A stretch of 64,000 nt of DNA, from the NCBI RefSeq assembly GCF_008370045.1, contig NZ_VOBN01000006.1, forward strand, positions 186,001 through 250,000, written 5' to 3'. The position numbers and the translations under genes were made by a program. Below are positions 28,398 through 37,187 of this stretch, piece by piece; the stretch's first letter is position 1, and each line of letters starts with the position of its first letter. This DNA is from Pseudomonas sp. ANT_J12 (GTDB taxonomy: Bacteria; Pseudomonadota; Gammaproteobacteria; Pseudomonadales; Pseudomonadaceae). Under the pieces are notes generated by a model. It did no database searches. It was given only the letters and a program-made list of their open reading frames with translations, and was not told the origin of the DNA.

Positions 28398-29159
28398 ATG
28401 ATTTCGAAGGAAGGCTTAACCCACCACATCTCTGCACAGTTCAACGCTGAGCTGGAGGAAGTGCGCAGCCACCTCCTGGCCATGGGCGGGCTGGTGGAGA
28501 AGCAGGTCAACGACGCAGTGACCGCGCTGATCGAGGCCGACTCCGGCCTGGCCCAGCAAGTGCGTGAGATCGACGACCAGATCAACCAGATGGAACGCAA
28601 CATCGACGAAGAATGCCTGCGCATTCTCGCCCGTCGTCAGCCGGCGGCGTCCGACTTGCGGTTGATCATCAGCATTTCCAAATCGGTGATCGACCTGGAA
28701 CGCATCGGTGACGAAGCGACCAAGATCGCCCGTCGCGCCATCCAGTTGTGCGAAGAAGGCGAGGCCCCACGGGGTTACGTCGAGGTTCGCCACATCGGCG
28801 ACCAGGTGCGCAACATGGTTCGCGATGCACTGGACGCGTTTGCCCGTTTCGACGCCGACCTGGCGTTGTCGGTGGCGCAGTACGACAAGATCATCGACCG
28901 CGAATACAAGACCGCGCTGCGTGAGCTGGCGACCTACATGATGGAAGACCCGCGCTCTATCTCGCGGGTCTTGAGCATCATTTGGGTGCTGCGTTCCCTG
29001 GAGCGTATCGGCGACCACGCGCGCAACATCTCGGAGCTGGTGATTTACCTGGTGCGCGGCACCGACGTGCGGCACCTTGGCCTCAAGCGCATGAAAGAAG
29101 AAGTTGAAGGCACAAGTGGCGAAACCGCTAATGTTCCGGGCATAGCTGACGATAAGTAA
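28398..29159 (+). CDS. phoU: Phosphate signalling regulator PhoU
   Basis: The 253-aa helical protein has two PhoU domains, each with the metal-binding E/DxxxD pattern (for example SKSVIDLERIGDEATKIA around residue 100 and WVLRSLERIGDHARNISE near residue 210). PhoU links the Pst transporter to PhoR and represses the Pho regulon when phosphate is abundant. The ATG at 28398 has GCGGAGC upstream. It ends the pst operon and is followed by a strong terminator. Confidence 0.96.
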   Translation: MISKEGLTHHISAQFNAELEEVRSHLLAMGGLVEKQVNDAVTALIEADSGLAQQVREIDDQINQMERNIDEECLRILARRQPAASDLRLIISISKSVIDLERIGDEATKIARRAIQLCEEGEAPRGYVEVRHIGDQVRNMVRDALDAFARFDADLALSVAQYDKIIDREYKTALRELATYMMEDPRSISRVLSIIWVLRSLERIGDHARNISELVIYLVRGTDVRHLGLKRMKEEVEGTSGETANVPGIADDK

Positions 29160-29174
29160 GATTGCCTGAGAAAA

Positions 29175-29205
29175 GCGCCCGGCCTTTTGGCCGGGCGTTT
29201 TTGTT
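29175..29205 (+). terminator. Rho-independent terminator of the pst-phoU operon
   Basis: CGCCCGGCC-TTTT-GGCCGGGCG followed by TTTTTGTTTG, 16 bp after the phoU stop. This is the clearest plus-strand terminator in the window. Confidence 0.92.
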
Positions 29206-29326
29206 TGTGGTTTTTGAATGTGGAAGCAGCACCCGCGAACGAAAAGTCCCGGCGTGACTGAAGATTTAAGGCAATGTGCCATCAGCAAAGCGGTATGCTT
29301 GCCGGGATTTTTTTAAGGGGTTGTGG

Positions 29327-30280
29327 ATGAGTAAGGTCAGTGTGTTGGTCGTGGACGATGCGTCGTTCATTCGTGACCTGGTGAAGAAGTGCCTGCGCAA
29401 CTACTTCCCGGGTATCCGGATCGAAGACGCGGTCAACGGCAAGAAGGCTCAGGCGATTCTGGCGCGCGAAGCGTTCGACCTGGTTCTGTGTGACTGGGAA
29501 ATGCCGGAAATGTCCGGCCTGGAACTGCTGACCTGGTGCCGCGAGCAGGACAACCTCAAGACCATGCCGTTCGTGATGGTGACCAGCCGTGGCGACAAGG
29601 AAAATGTGGTCCAGGCGATCCAGGCCGGGGTTTCCGGCTACGTCAGCAAGCCGTTCACCAACGAGCAACTGCTGACCAAGGTCAAACAGGCGCTGAACAA
29701 GGTCGGCAAGCTCGACACCTTGATGAACAGCGCCCCGACCAAAATGAACTCGGCGTTCGGCAACGATTCCCTGAGCGCACTCACTGGCGGCAAGGCTGCC
29801 GTGGCCGCGCCAGCCGCTGCCCCGGTCAACCCGTTCGCCAAACCTGTCGCTGCCGCCCCGGCACCCGCCGCTGCACCATCCCGTGGGTTGCTCAACAGCC
29901 CGCCGGTCAAGGCACCTGGCGCCGCTTCGGCAGCACCGGCGGGTGGCCGTGGCCAAGGCCAGTTGCGCCTGTCGAGTGGCACCCAGCCCTGCGTGATCAA
30001 GGCCTTGAGCCTCAAGGAAGCGCTGCTGGTAGTGAAACGCACCGACATCCTGCCGCAAGTGCTCGAAAGCGCCGTGCTCGACCTGGAGCAGGGCGACAAC
30101 GCTGAAACCGCGCGCCTCAACGGCTACCTGCACGCCATCGTCGCCCACGAGCAAAAGCCCGACAGCGACTGGCTGCAACTGACCTTCCGCTTCGTCGATA
30201 AAGACGCACAGAAGCTCGACTACATCTCCCGCCTGATTGCCCGTGGTACGGCGCAGAAGCATTTCGTACCGGGCGCGTGA
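29327..30280 (+). CDS. Response regulator with Ala/Pro linker and PilZ-like C-terminal domain
   Basis: The 317-aa protein starts at ATG 29327 after AAGGGG. Residues 1-125 are a receiver domain with the acidic pair D10-D11, phospho-acceptor D56 (LCDWEMPEM), T86 and K108 (SKPF). A linker rich in Ala and Pro covers about residues 140-215. The C-terminal ~100 residues, with LQLTFRFVDKDAQKLDYISRLIA, resemble a degenerate PilZ domain, but the RxxxR motif needed for c-di-GMP is not evident. P. aeruginosa has a response regulator gene at the same place (PA5364). No sensor kinase gene is adjacent. Confidence 0.8.
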   Translation: MSKVSVLVVDDASFIRDLVKKCLRNYFPGIRIEDAVNGKKAQAILAREAFDLVLCDWEMPEMSGLELLTWCREQDNLKTMPFVMVTSRGDKENVVQAIQAGVSGYVSKPFTNEQLLTKVKQALNKVGKLDTLMNSAPTKMNSAFGNDSLSALTGGKAAVAAPAAAPVNPFAKPVAAAPAPAAAPSRGLLNSPPVKAPGAASAAPAGGRGQGQLRLSSGTQPCVIKALSLKEALLVVKRTDILPQVLESAVLDLEQGDNAETARLNGYLHAIVAHEQKPDSDWLQLTFRFVDKDAQKLDYISRLIARGTAQKHFVPGA

Positions 30281-30302
30281 TCGTCGGCGCCTGACAGTCC
30301 GC

Positions 30303-30387
30303 CTTCGCGGGCAAGCCTCGCTCCTACAGGTGTCGCGCTCATTGCGGACGACACAAACCTTGTAGGAGCGAGGCTTGCCCGCGAAGT
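30303..30387. repeat. REP-type palindrome pair
   Basis: TTCGCGGGCAAGCCTCGC with TCCTACAGG on the left and TGTAGGAGCGAGGCTTG with CCCGCGAA on the right, separated by about 30 bp. Same family as 18724 and 31441. Confidence 0.8.
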
Positions 30388-30413
30388 GGCCATCCCATTC
30401 ACCACACCGCTCT

Positions 30414-30444
30414 GATCGTTCCCACGCTCCGCGTGGGGACGATC
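30414..30444. repeat. Short version of the GATCGTTCCCACGC inverted repeat
   Basis: A single 31-bp palindrome, GATCGTTCCCACGCTCC then GCGTGGGGACGATC. It corresponds to one arm of the long elements at 8411, 15816 and 21861 closed directly on the other end. It may be a deletion product of a long element. Confidence 0.65.
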
Positions 30445-30523
30445 ATTTGAAACATCTGCCGACTACGCTGGTCCATCTCAGCTGCTAGGCTCCTCCCAGG
30501 CCTTATTCGACAGACTCTTGCCC

Positions 30524-31420
30524 ATGCTCGCGCGCCTGCTGTTTTTCTGTGGTCTTTTCATGGCCTCCACCTCGGCTGTGGCCATGACCATTTACAAGTC
30601 CACCGACGCCAATGGCGTGGTCTCCTACAGCGACCGCCCCACGAAAGGCTCCCAGGTGTTCGTTTTTCGGGACCGGATGGTCGAGCACCTGGAGCGGCAG
30701 GTGTACCTGGACATCAAGAAGCAGAAGGGCGTGGACGTGGTGTTTGTGCGCAACGATTTGTATGCACCGGTGGAGGTCGAGCTGAGTTTTGCCGGGTTGA
30801 GCAATGTGAAGGGCGCGCCGAGCCAGCCGATTCGCCGGGTCTTGCCGGCGCGCAGCAACTCGCGCCTGGCGCTGCTCACGGCGATTATCGGCGGCAAGCC
30901 GCTGGTGTATACCCCGAGCTTCCAATACTCCATGGGCGACCCTTCAGGCGCCGCTCAGAGCTATCGATATCCCTTCCCGTGGCGTGGTGGGCCGTTTCGC
31001 TTGAGTCAGGGCGCCAATGGCCAATACAGCCACTTCGGTGCCAAGAACCGTTTCGCCATGGACATCGCCATGCCTGAAGGCACGCCGATCATCGCGGCGC
31101 GGGCCGGGATGGTAGTGAAGACCGAGAATGGCCAGAGCGGTCGCGGCAATGATCCATCCGGCAATTTCGTGCGGGTGTTGCACGATGACGGGACCATGGG
31201 CGTGTACCTGCACCTCAAGCAAGGCTCGGTGAGCGTGCGCGAAGGGCAGCGGGTGGCGGTGGGCAGTGCGCTGGCATTGTCGGGCAACACCGGCAACAGC
31301 AGCGGGCCGCACCTGCACTTCGTGGTGCAGCGCAATACCGGGTTGGGGCTGGTGTCGATTCCGTACCAGTTCAATCAACCGGTGGGGGCGTTGCCCAACT
31401 TTGCGTTGGGCAAACAGTGA
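30524..31420 (+). CDS. Exported M23 family peptidase with N-terminal DUF4124-like domain
   Basis: The 298-aa protein has a signal peptide ending SAVA, then a DUF4124-like segment (IYKSTDANGVVSYSDRP), a beta-rich middle part, and a C-terminal M23/LytM domain from about residue 165. Metal-site residues are visible in SHFGAKNRFAMDIAMPEGTP (His and Asp) and in SGPHLHFVVQ (the HLH motif). M23 enzymes cut peptide crosslinks of peptidoglycan in the periplasm, so this one is likely active. The ATG at 30524 has a weak ribosome site. Confidence 0.87.
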   Translation: MLARLLFFCGLFMASTSAVAMTIYKSTDANGVVSYSDRPTKGSQVFVFRDRMVEHLERQVYLDIKKQKGVDVVFVRNDLYAPVEVELSFAGLSNVKGAPSQPIRRVLPARSNSRLALLTAIIGGKPLVYTPSFQYSMGDPSGAAQSYRYPFPWRGGPFRLSQGANGQYSHFGAKNRFAMDIAMPEGTPIIAARAGMVVKTENGQSGRGNDPSGNFVRVLHDDGTMGVYLHLKQGSVSVREGQRVAVGSALALSGNTGNSSGPHLHFVVQRNTGLGLVSIPYQFNQPVGALPNFALGKQ

Positions 31421-31440
31421 TGTGGTGCCTGGTCTGACGC

Positions 31441-31505
31441 CTTCGCGGGCAAGCCTCGCTCCTACGGATCACACGAACCTGTAGGAGCGAGGCTTGCCCG
31501 CGAAG
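31441..31505. repeat. REP-type palindrome pair
   Basis: CTTCGCGGGCAAGCCTCGC/GCGAGGCTTG-CCCGCGAAG arms with CTCCTACG and TGTAGGAGC towards the centre. It separates the convergent M23 peptidase and CNNM-protein genes. Confidence 0.8.
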
Positions 31506-31532
31506 GGCGCGATGCGGTTTCACCCGGATCGC

Positions 31533-32873
31533 TTAATCGAGCATCAACACCTTGGCCAAAATAATCTTCGGCCCTTTCATCTTCTTGATGATGATCCGCA
31601 AACCTTCGACTTCCAGCACTTCTTCCTCTTCCGGCACCCGTTTCAGGGTTTCGTAGACCAGCCCGGCGAGGGTTTCGGCTTCGATGTGGTCCAGGTCGAT
31701 GCCCAGCAGGCGTTCAACCTTGAACAGCGGCGTATCGCCGCGCACCAGCAGCTTGCCCGGCTGGTACGCAAGGATCCCGCGTTCGGCCTTGCGGTGTTCG
31801 TCCTGAATGTCGCCTACCAGCACTTCCAGCACGTCTTCCATGGTCAGGTAGCCGATGATGTTGCCGTCGGCTTCTTCGACCAAGGCGAAGTGCGAGCCGC
31901 CCTTGCGGAACTGTTCCAGCAATTGCGACAGCGGCATGTGCCGCGAAATGCGCTCCAGCGGACGAGTCAGCTCCGCCAGGTTGAACGACTCGGGAATGTG
32001 GTCCAGAGCCGCCAGTTCCAGCAGCAGATCCTTGATGTGCAGCAGGCCGACGAACTCCTGGCGTTCGCTGTCGTACACCGGATAACGGCTGAACTTGTGG
32101 CGACGGAACAACGCGAGGATTTGCTTCAGCGGCGCGTTGAACTCCAGCGTCACCAGATCTTCCCGGGAGTTGGCCCAGTCCACCACTTCCAGTTCACCCA
32201 TTTCCACTGCCGAGGCCAATACACGCATGCCTTGGTCGCTCGGGTCCTGGCCACGGCTGGAGTGCAGGATCAGTTTCAGTTCTTCACGGCTGTAATGGTG
32301 TTCGTGATGCGGGCCGGGCTCACCCTGGCCGGCGATGCGCAGAATCGCGTTGGCGCTGGCGTTGAGCAGGTAGATGGCCGGGTACATCGCCCAGTAGAAC
32401 AGGTACAGCGGCACGGCGGTCCAGAGCGACAGCAGCTCCGGTTTGCGGATCGCCCACGACTTGGGTGCCAGCTCACCGACCACGATGTGCAGGTACGAAA
32501 TCACGAAGAACGCGGCAAAGAACGACACGCCTTTGATCACTTCGGGCGACTGTACGCCGACGGCTTCAAGGATAGGCTCGAGGATGTGCGCAAACGCCGG
32601 CTCACCGACCCAGCCCAGACCCAGCGAGGCGAGGGTGATACCCAACTGGCACGCCGAGAGGTACGCATCGAGCTGACTGTGCACGGTGCGCAGGATATGT
32701 CCGCGCCAGCCGTTTTTATCAGCGATGGCCTCGACCCGGGTCGAGCGCAGTTTGACCATGGCAAATTCGGCCGCAACGAAGAATCCGTTGAGCAAAACCA
32801 GGATCAGAGCAAAAAGAATCATGCCGAAATCGGCGAAGAGTGTCGCGAGGGTCAAGCCAGGGGATGGGTCCAT
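31533..32873 (-). CDS. CNNM/CorC (HlyC) family membrane protein with CBS domains
   Basis: The 446-aa protein has an N-terminal DUF21/CNNM membrane domain (three or four helices; LNGFFVAAEFAMVKLRSTR is the family start), then a CBS pair (about residues 215-340, with YPVYDSERQEFVGLLHIKD and ALVEEADGNIIGYLTMEDV) and a C-terminal CorC_HlyC domain (about residues 355-440). Bacterial members are Mg2+ or Co2+ efflux-related transporters, often annotated as hemolysins. The gene follows phoR on the same strand with 123 bp between, holding two hairpins. Confidence 0.88.
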   Translation of the reverse strand: MDPSPGLTLATLFADFGMILFALILVLLNGFFVAAEFAMVKLRSTRVEAIADKNGWRGHILRTVHSQLDAYLSACQLGITLASLGLGWVGEPAFAHILEPILEAVGVQSPEVIKGVSFFAAFFVISYLHIVVGELAPKSWAIRKPELLSLWTAVPLYLFYWAMYPAIYLLNASANAILRIAGQGEPGPHHEHHYSREELKLILHSSRGQDPSDQGMRVLASAVEMGELEVVDWANSREDLVTLEFNAPLKQILALFRRHKFSRYPVYDSERQEFVGLLHIKDLLLELAALDHIPESFNLAELTRPLERISRHMPLSQLLEQFRKGGSHFALVEEADGNIIGYLTMEDVLEVLVGDIQDEHRKAERGILAYQPGKLLVRGDTPLFKVERLLGIDLDHIEAETLAGLVYETLKRVPEEEEVLEVEGLRIIIKKMKGPKIILAKVLMLD

Positions 32874-32919
32874 GATGGGGTTTTGCGGGTTCCGTGTATT
32901 CGAAAAAGAAGGAAATGCG

Positions 32920-32963
32920 GTGCCTGAAGGGCAGGCACAAGTCAGCCAATGTAGCGGCTGACT
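32920..32963 (-). terminator. Two hairpins downstream of phoR
   Basis: GTCAGCC/GGCTGAC and GTGCCTG/CAGGCAC stems follow each other. On the minus strand they lie after the phoR stop and are followed, after some bases, by a pyrimidine-rich stretch ending TTCTTTTTCG. They may form a weak terminator between phoR and the CNNM-protein gene. Confidence 0.45.
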
Positions 32964-32996
32964 CGGCGATTGCCTAGGGGCGAGTGCCGGCCGGTA

Positions 32997-34319
32997 TCAA
33001 TCGGCAGCGCTGATCAGCTGGGATTTGGTCACCTGGGCCGGCGCAAAATGGCAGGTGAAGGTGCTGCCATGCCCCGGCACGCTGCTGATTTCCATCCGCG
33101 CGCGGTGGCGCAGCAGCACGTGCTTGACGATGGCCAGCCCAAGCCCGGTGCCGCCGGTGTTGGAGTTGCGGCTGGAGTCGACGCGATAGAAGCGTTCGGT
33201 CAGGCGTGGCAAGTGTTTGCTGTCGATGCCGATCCCGGAATCCTGCACGCTCAAATGCGCGCCCTGGTCGTCGCCCCACCAGCGAATGCGGATATTGCCT
33301 TCGGCCGGGGTGTATTTCACGGCGTTGAACACCAGGTTGGAAAACGCGCTGCGCAATTCCGCTTCGCTGCCCTTGAGCAGAATCGTGGAATCGGCCTCCA
33401 GGGTGATCTTCTGACTCTTTTGCGCGGATAGCTGCTGAGCATCGCTCTTGATCGATTTCAGCAGGCTGTCGATGACGACGGGCTGGTTGTCCGACGGGTA
33501 ATCGGTGGCTTCCAGCTTGGCCAACAGCAGCAGGTCGTTGAGCAGGGTCTGCATGCGGCCGCCCTGTTGCTGCATCTGCTGCAAGGCGCGGGTCCAGCGC
33601 GGATTCACGTCCTCTACGTTGTCGAGCAAGGTTTCCAGGTAGCCGCAGATCACCGTCAGTGGCGTGCGCAGTTCGTGGGAAACATTGGCGATAAAGTCTT
33701 TGCGCATCTGCTCCAACTGATGGATGCGCGTGACGTCGCGCACCAGCATCAAGTGTTCGTTGTTGCCGTAGCGGGTGATGTACAGCTGAATGCGCAGGCG
33801 ATCGTTGATCGGCGAGGGGATTTCCAGCGGCTCGGCGTAGCTGTCCTGCTCGAAGTATTCCTTGAAGCGCGGATGGCGCACCAGGTTGGTCACCGGTTGG
33901 CCGCTGTCTTGCGGGGTTTTGAGGCCGAGCAGGGTTTCGGCGGCGCGGTTCCACCATTCGAGGTTGCCGTCGCTGTCGAGCATGATCACCGCGTCTTTGA
34001 GCGCGGCAGTGGATTCCTGGACCCGGTCGATCACCGCTTGCAGTCGCCCGCGCACCCGTTGGTCGCGGCGTTGCAGGTGGTAGATGCTGTCGAACACTTC
34101 GCCCCACAGGCCATAGCCATCGGGCGGTGCTTCATCGGGTTTGTGCAGGCGCAGCCATTCGTGCAGGCGCAACAGCTGCTTGAGGGTCCAGGCCAGGTAA
34201 AGGCCCAGGCCAGCGGCGAGGCTCCAGCCGTAGTAGCCGGAAATCAGGCCGATCACCAAGCAGGCGGTGACCAGCAACAGCATGTGGCGAATCAGGGTGC
34301 CATGCCAGTTTTGGTTCAA
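32997..34319 (-). CDS. phoR: Phosphate regulon sensor histidine kinase
   Basis: The 440-aa protein has the PhoR layout: two close N-terminal helices (residues 12-48) with almost no periplasmic loop, a linker with positive charge, a PAS domain (about 100-200), a HisKA domain with the phospho-acceptor H215 in VSHELRTP, and a HATPase domain with NLVFNAVKYTP and GTGLGLAIVKHV. It phosphorylates PhoB when Pst-PhoU signal low phosphate. phoB lies directly upstream, separated by a 100-bp gap holding an AGCTTGCAGCT-type repeat. Confidence 0.95.
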   Translation of the reverse strand: MNQNWHGTLIRHMLLLVTACLVIGLISGYYGWSLAAGLGLYLAWTLKQLLRLHEWLRLHKPDEAPPDGYGLWGEVFDSIYHLQRRDQRVRGRLQAVIDRVQESTAALKDAVIMLDSDGNLEWWNRAAETLLGLKTPQDSGQPVTNLVRHPRFKEYFEQDSYAEPLEIPSPINDRLRIQLYITRYGNNEHLMLVRDVTRIHQLEQMRKDFIANVSHELRTPLTVICGYLETLLDNVEDVNPRWTRALQQMQQQGGRMQTLLNDLLLLAKLEATDYPSDNQPVVIDSLLKSIKSDAQQLSAQKSQKITLEADSTILLKGSEAELRSAFSNLVFNAVKYTPAEGNIRIRWWGDDQGAHLSVQDSGIGIDSKHLPRLTERFYRVDSSRNSNTGGTGLGLAIVKHVLLRHRARMEISSVPGHGSTFTCHFAPAQVTKSQLISAAD

Positions 34320-34336
34320 GGGGGGCGTCCTAGCGC

Positions 34337-34415
34337 AGCTCCAAGTTTCAAGCTACAAGCTTCAAGTCAAAGCGGCTCTGCTTTCGCTTGCCGCTTGTAG
34401 CTTAAAGCTTGCCGC
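34337..34415. repeat. AGCTTGCAGCT-type intergenic repeat, copy 3 (phoB-phoR)
   Basis: AGCTCCAAGTTTCAAGCTAC and AAGCTTCAAG on one side, GCTTGCCGCTTGTAGCTTAA and AGCTTGCCGC on the other, with AAAGCGGCTCTGCTTTCGC in the centre. It resembles the two copies in the pst operon. Confidence 0.65.
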
Positions 34416-34420
34416 CGCTT

Positions 34421-35110
34421 CTATGCTTTCGTGGAAAACCGGTAACCGGTGCCGCGCACGGTTTGTACCAGATTTTCATAGGCATCGCCGAGGGCTTTGC
34501 GCAGGCGCCGGATGTGCACGTCGACGGTACGTTCTTCGACATAGACATTGCCGCCCCAGACCTGATCCAGCAACTGGCCACGGGTGTAGGCGCGTTCCTG
34601 GTGGGTCATGAAGAATTGCAGCAGGCGGTATTCGGTCGGGCCCATCTCGGCGGGTTTGCCGTCGATGGTCACGCGGTGGCTGATCGGGTCCAGCAGCAGG
34701 CCGCCGACTTCGATCGGGGTTTCGCCATCGGTCGGGCCGGCACGGCGCAGCACGGCTTTGAGGCGCGCCACCAGCTCGCGGGGCGAGAACGGTTTGGTGA
34801 TGTAGTCATCGGCGCCGACTTCCAGGCCCTGGATCTTGTTGTCCTCTTCGCCCTTGGCGGTGAGCATGATGATCGGGATATCCCCGGTCAGCTCATCGCG
34901 CTTGAGGCGCCGGGCCAACTCGATGCCGGACGTGCCGGGCAACATCCAGTCCAGCAGGATCAGGTCCGGCTTGCGGTCGACGATGATGGCATGGGCCTGC
35001 TGGGAGTTCTCAGCCTCCAGGCAGTCATAGCCGGCCATTTCCAACGCAACGGCGATCATTTCGCGAATGGGCGCTTCGTCGTCGACGATCAGAATGCTCC
35101 TGCCAACCAT
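34421..35110 (-). CDS. phoB: Phosphate regulon response regulator
   Basis: The 229-aa OmpR/PhoB-type regulator has a receiver domain with D10-D11, phospho-acceptor D54 (LLDWMLPG) and the lysine of TKPF. Its C-terminal winged helix includes [30 protein letters not shown] (split here across the recognition helix and wing). Phosphorylated PhoB binds Pho boxes, three of which are visible in this window, including one before its own gene. phoR follows downstream. Confidence 0.96.
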   Translation of the reverse strand: MVGRSILIVDDEAPIREMIAVALEMAGYDCLEAENSQQAHAIIVDRKPDLILLDWMLPGTSGIELARRLKRDELTGDIPIIMLTAKGEEDNKIQGLEVGADDYITKPFSPRELVARLKAVLRRAGPTDGETPIEVGGLLLDPISHRVTIDGKPAEMGPTEYRLLQFFMTHQERAYTRGQLLDQVWGGNVYVEERTVDVHIRRLRKALGDAYENLVQTVRGTGYRFSTKA

Positions 35111-35164
35111 GCCTATATTCCTCTTGTCATTTAACTGTCTTGCGCCGCATTAGATAACGGAATT

Positions 35165-35182
35165 ATTGCAGTCGTGTGACAG
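35165..35182 (-). promoter_or_regulatory. Pho box of phoB (autoregulation)
   Basis: Read on the minus strand: CTGTCAC, spacer ACGA, CTGCAAT, two PhoB half-sites 11 bp apart, followed after about 10 bp by TTATCTAAT, which can act as the -10 region. The phoB start is 55 bp downstream. Autoregulation of phoB by such a site is usual. Confidence 0.75.
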
Positions 35183-35262
35183 TATTTTAGTCGAGCGGCG
35201 ATTGTCATGATCCTGGGCTAAGCTCTAATTCCGAATCCTGACAACCACAAGAGAAGGTTTCC

Positions 35263-35649
35263 ATGACTCAATTCACGTTCTCCCTTAAGGCTCTGATGTT
35301 GGCCGCTGCTCTGGCGTTACCGGCGATGGCCTTCGCTGCCGAACCGGCCATGATGAAGGGCGGCATGATGGTCGATCACAAGGGCATGACCGTTTACACG
35401 TTCGACAAGGACAGTGGCGGCAAGTCCATGTGTAACGCGGATTGCGCCAAGAACTGGCCGCCGATGATGGCGCCGGCGGGTGCCAAGGCTGAAGGCAAAT
35501 GGACGGTCATCAAGCGTGATGACGGCATGATGCAATATGCCTACGACGGCAAGCCGCTCTACACGTTTGTGAAGGACGAAAAACCTGGAGAGATGAAGGG
35601 TGACGGCATGAAAGATGTCTGGCACGTCGTTCACGAATCGCAGAAGTAA
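35263..35649 (+). CDS. Small exported protein with two repeats of the COG4315 type
   Basis: The 128-aa protein has a signal peptide ending AMAFA and two copies of a short beta motif (MVDHKGMTVYTFDKDSGGKSMCNADCAKNW in part, and MMQYAYDGKPLYTFVKDEKPGE). This is the secreted-repeat family of unknown function (PF03640/COG4315). Two cysteines, in MCNADCAKNW, may form a disulfide. Many Met and Lys residues flank the repeats. AGAGAAGG precedes the ATG. It is divergent from phoB, and a weak Pho-box-like sequence (TTGTCAT-GATC-CTGGGCT, 35202-35219) lies upstream. Confidence 0.82.
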   Translation: MTQFTFSLKALMLAAALALPAMAFAAEPAMMKGGMMVDHKGMTVYTFDKDSGGKSMCNADCAKNWPPMMAPAGAKAEGKWTVIKRDDGMMQYAYDGKPLYTFVKDEKPGEMKGDGMKDVWHVVHESQK

Positions 35650-35667
35650 GCGCTTCGCCAGGTCGTT

Positions 35668-35734
35668 AAAGATCGCGGCTTGCGGCAACGCCTACGGATA
35701 TACACCTGTAGGCGCTGCCGCAGGCTGCGATCTT
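35668..35734. repeat. Palindromic repeat between convergent genes
   Basis: AAAGATCGCGGCTTGCGGCA and its partner TGCCGCAGGCTGCGATCTTT form imperfect arms, with ACGCCTACGG and CTGTAGGCGC inside. The T-run at 35731-35736 lets it serve as a terminator for the plus-strand gene, and the A-run at 35668 gives the same on the minus strand for ubiA. Confidence 0.7.
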
Positions 35735-35745
35735 TTCGCTTTTTA

Positions 35746-36636
35746 TCAACGCAACGCGTAATCCAGCACAATCCCCACGAAAATCGCCAACCCGGCCCAG
35801 TGGTTGTGCAAGAACGCCTTGAAGCAACGCATTCGGTCCTTGCCCCTGGTGTACCAGAACTCCCAGGCAAAACACCCGGCGGCGGCCAGCAACCCGAGAT
35901 GGAACCAGCCGCCAAGCTGGAACTTCGACCCGGCCAGCAGCAGGCTGCCCAACGCCAGACCTTGCAACGTCAGAATGATGACCCGGTCCGCATCACCAAA
36001 CAGAATCGCCGTGGACTTCACGCCGATCTTCAAGTCATCGTCGCGGTCGGTCATCGCGTAATAGGTGTCGTAGGCCACCGTCCACAGCAGGTTGGCAATC
36101 CACAGCAGCCAGGCTTCTGGCGGCAGCGAACCGGTCTCGGCCGTGAACGCCATCGGCATGCCCCAGGAAAACGCCGCGCCCAGTACCACTTGCGGGTAGT
36201 AGGTGTATCGCTTCATGAACGGGTAACTAAAGGCCAGCGCCAGACCGCCCAGCGATAGCCAGACGGTTGCCGCGTTGGTGCACAGCACCAGCAGAAAGGC
36301 GATGCCCATCAGCACGGCAAAAAACACCAAGGCCTCTTTGGAACTGATCTTGCCGCTCACCAGTGGCCGCTGCTCGGTGCGTTTCACATGGCCGTCGACC
36401 TTACGGTCCGCCCAGTCATTGATCACGCAACCGCCCGCGCGGGTCAGCACCACGCCAAGCACGAAAATCACGATGTTGGCCAATGACGGCGAACCCTTGC
36501 CGGCAATCCACAGCGCCCACAGGGTTGGCCACAGCAGCAGGTAAATGCCGATCGGCTTGTCCATGCGCGTCAGCTGAATGAAATCCCAGGCCCGGGGATT
36601 CAAGCGGTTCAGGGACTTGAGCAGGCGGGTGTACAT
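35746..36636 (-). CDS. ubiA: 4-hydroxybenzoate polyprenyltransferase
   Basis: The 296-aa integral membrane enzyme has eight or nine helices and both Asp-rich motifs of Ubi[10 protein letters not shown] (residues 73-81) and [12 protein letters not shown] around residue 195. It attaches the polyprenyl tail to 4-hydroxybenzoate in ubiquinone synthesis. The ATG at 36636 shares its A with the last base of the ubiC TGA stop, so translation is coupled. Confidence 0.96.
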   Translation of the reverse strand: MYTRLLKSLNRLNPRAWDFIQLTRMDKPIGIYLLLWPTLWALWIAGKGSPSLANIVIFVLGVVLTRAGGCVINDWADRKVDGHVKRTEQRPLVSGKISSKEALVFFAVLMGIAFLLVLCTNAATVWLSLGGLALAFSYPFMKRYTYYPQVVLGAAFSWGMPMAFTAETGSLPPEAWLLWIANLLWTVAYDTYYAMTDRDDDLKIGVKSTAILFGDADRVIILTLQGLALGSLLLAGSKFQLGGWFHLGLLAAAGCFAWEFWYTRGKDRMRCFKAFLHNHWAGLAIFVGIVLDYALR

Positions 36637-37187
36637 CAACGGTTCTCCGGATGGGCGCGGGCGGCGAGCCATAAGGTCGGCAGGAAAATCTCGGCCACCA
36701 GCACGCTCAAGGCGCCACGGTCGAAACGCGAGCGGCGGCCCCACAGCTCGGGCGCTCGGGACTCCAGCGGCAACCATTCTTGAGGATAGTGACAAACCTC
36801 GATGGCCTGGCGCTGGAACGCCCGATCGCAAAACAACAACTCGCCCAACGACCGGCTGCCCAATTCATCCATGTGCAACCCATCGCCCTGCAACGCACTG
36901 CGCGCCGCCACACTGCGGGCAAACACCCAGGCTTCGCCATTGCCGCGCAGGTACACCTCGCGTACCCAGCCTTCGCTGCCTTCTTCCAGTTCCAGCGCCG
37001 CGCATTCGTCGGCGCGCAAGGCTTGCCAGCCTTCGAATAATGGCGTGACGCTGAAGCGGTCATTCGACAAACCAATCAGGCGCCGGGTCAGGGAGCCTTC
37101 GTCGAACAGCCAGTCGAGGGTAGACGCGTCGGGGAGGGGAGTGAGTCGGCTTTGGGGGAGCCAGAACAGGGATTTTGAGTGCGGCAC
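36636..37187 (-). CDS. ubiC: Chorismate--pyruvate lyase
   Basis: The 183-aa protein fits UbiC, which splits chorismate into 4-hydroxybenzoate and pyruvate, the entry step to ubiquinone. Segments such as [18 protein letters not shown] and LGELLFCD are typical. It is directly upstream of ubiA with overlapping stop and start codons, so product and next enzyme are made together. The divergent rubredoxin gene starts 200 bp away; that gap shows no clear element. Confidence 0.93.
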   Translation of the reverse strand: MPHSKSLFWLPQSRLTPLPDASTLDWLFDEGSLTRRLIGLSNDRFSVTPLFEGWQALRADECAALELEEGSEGWVREVYLRGNGEAWVFARSVAARSALQGDGLHMDELGSRSLGELLFCDRAFQRQAIEVCHYPQEWLPLESRAPELWGRRSRFDRGALSVLVAEIFLPTLWLAARAHPENR

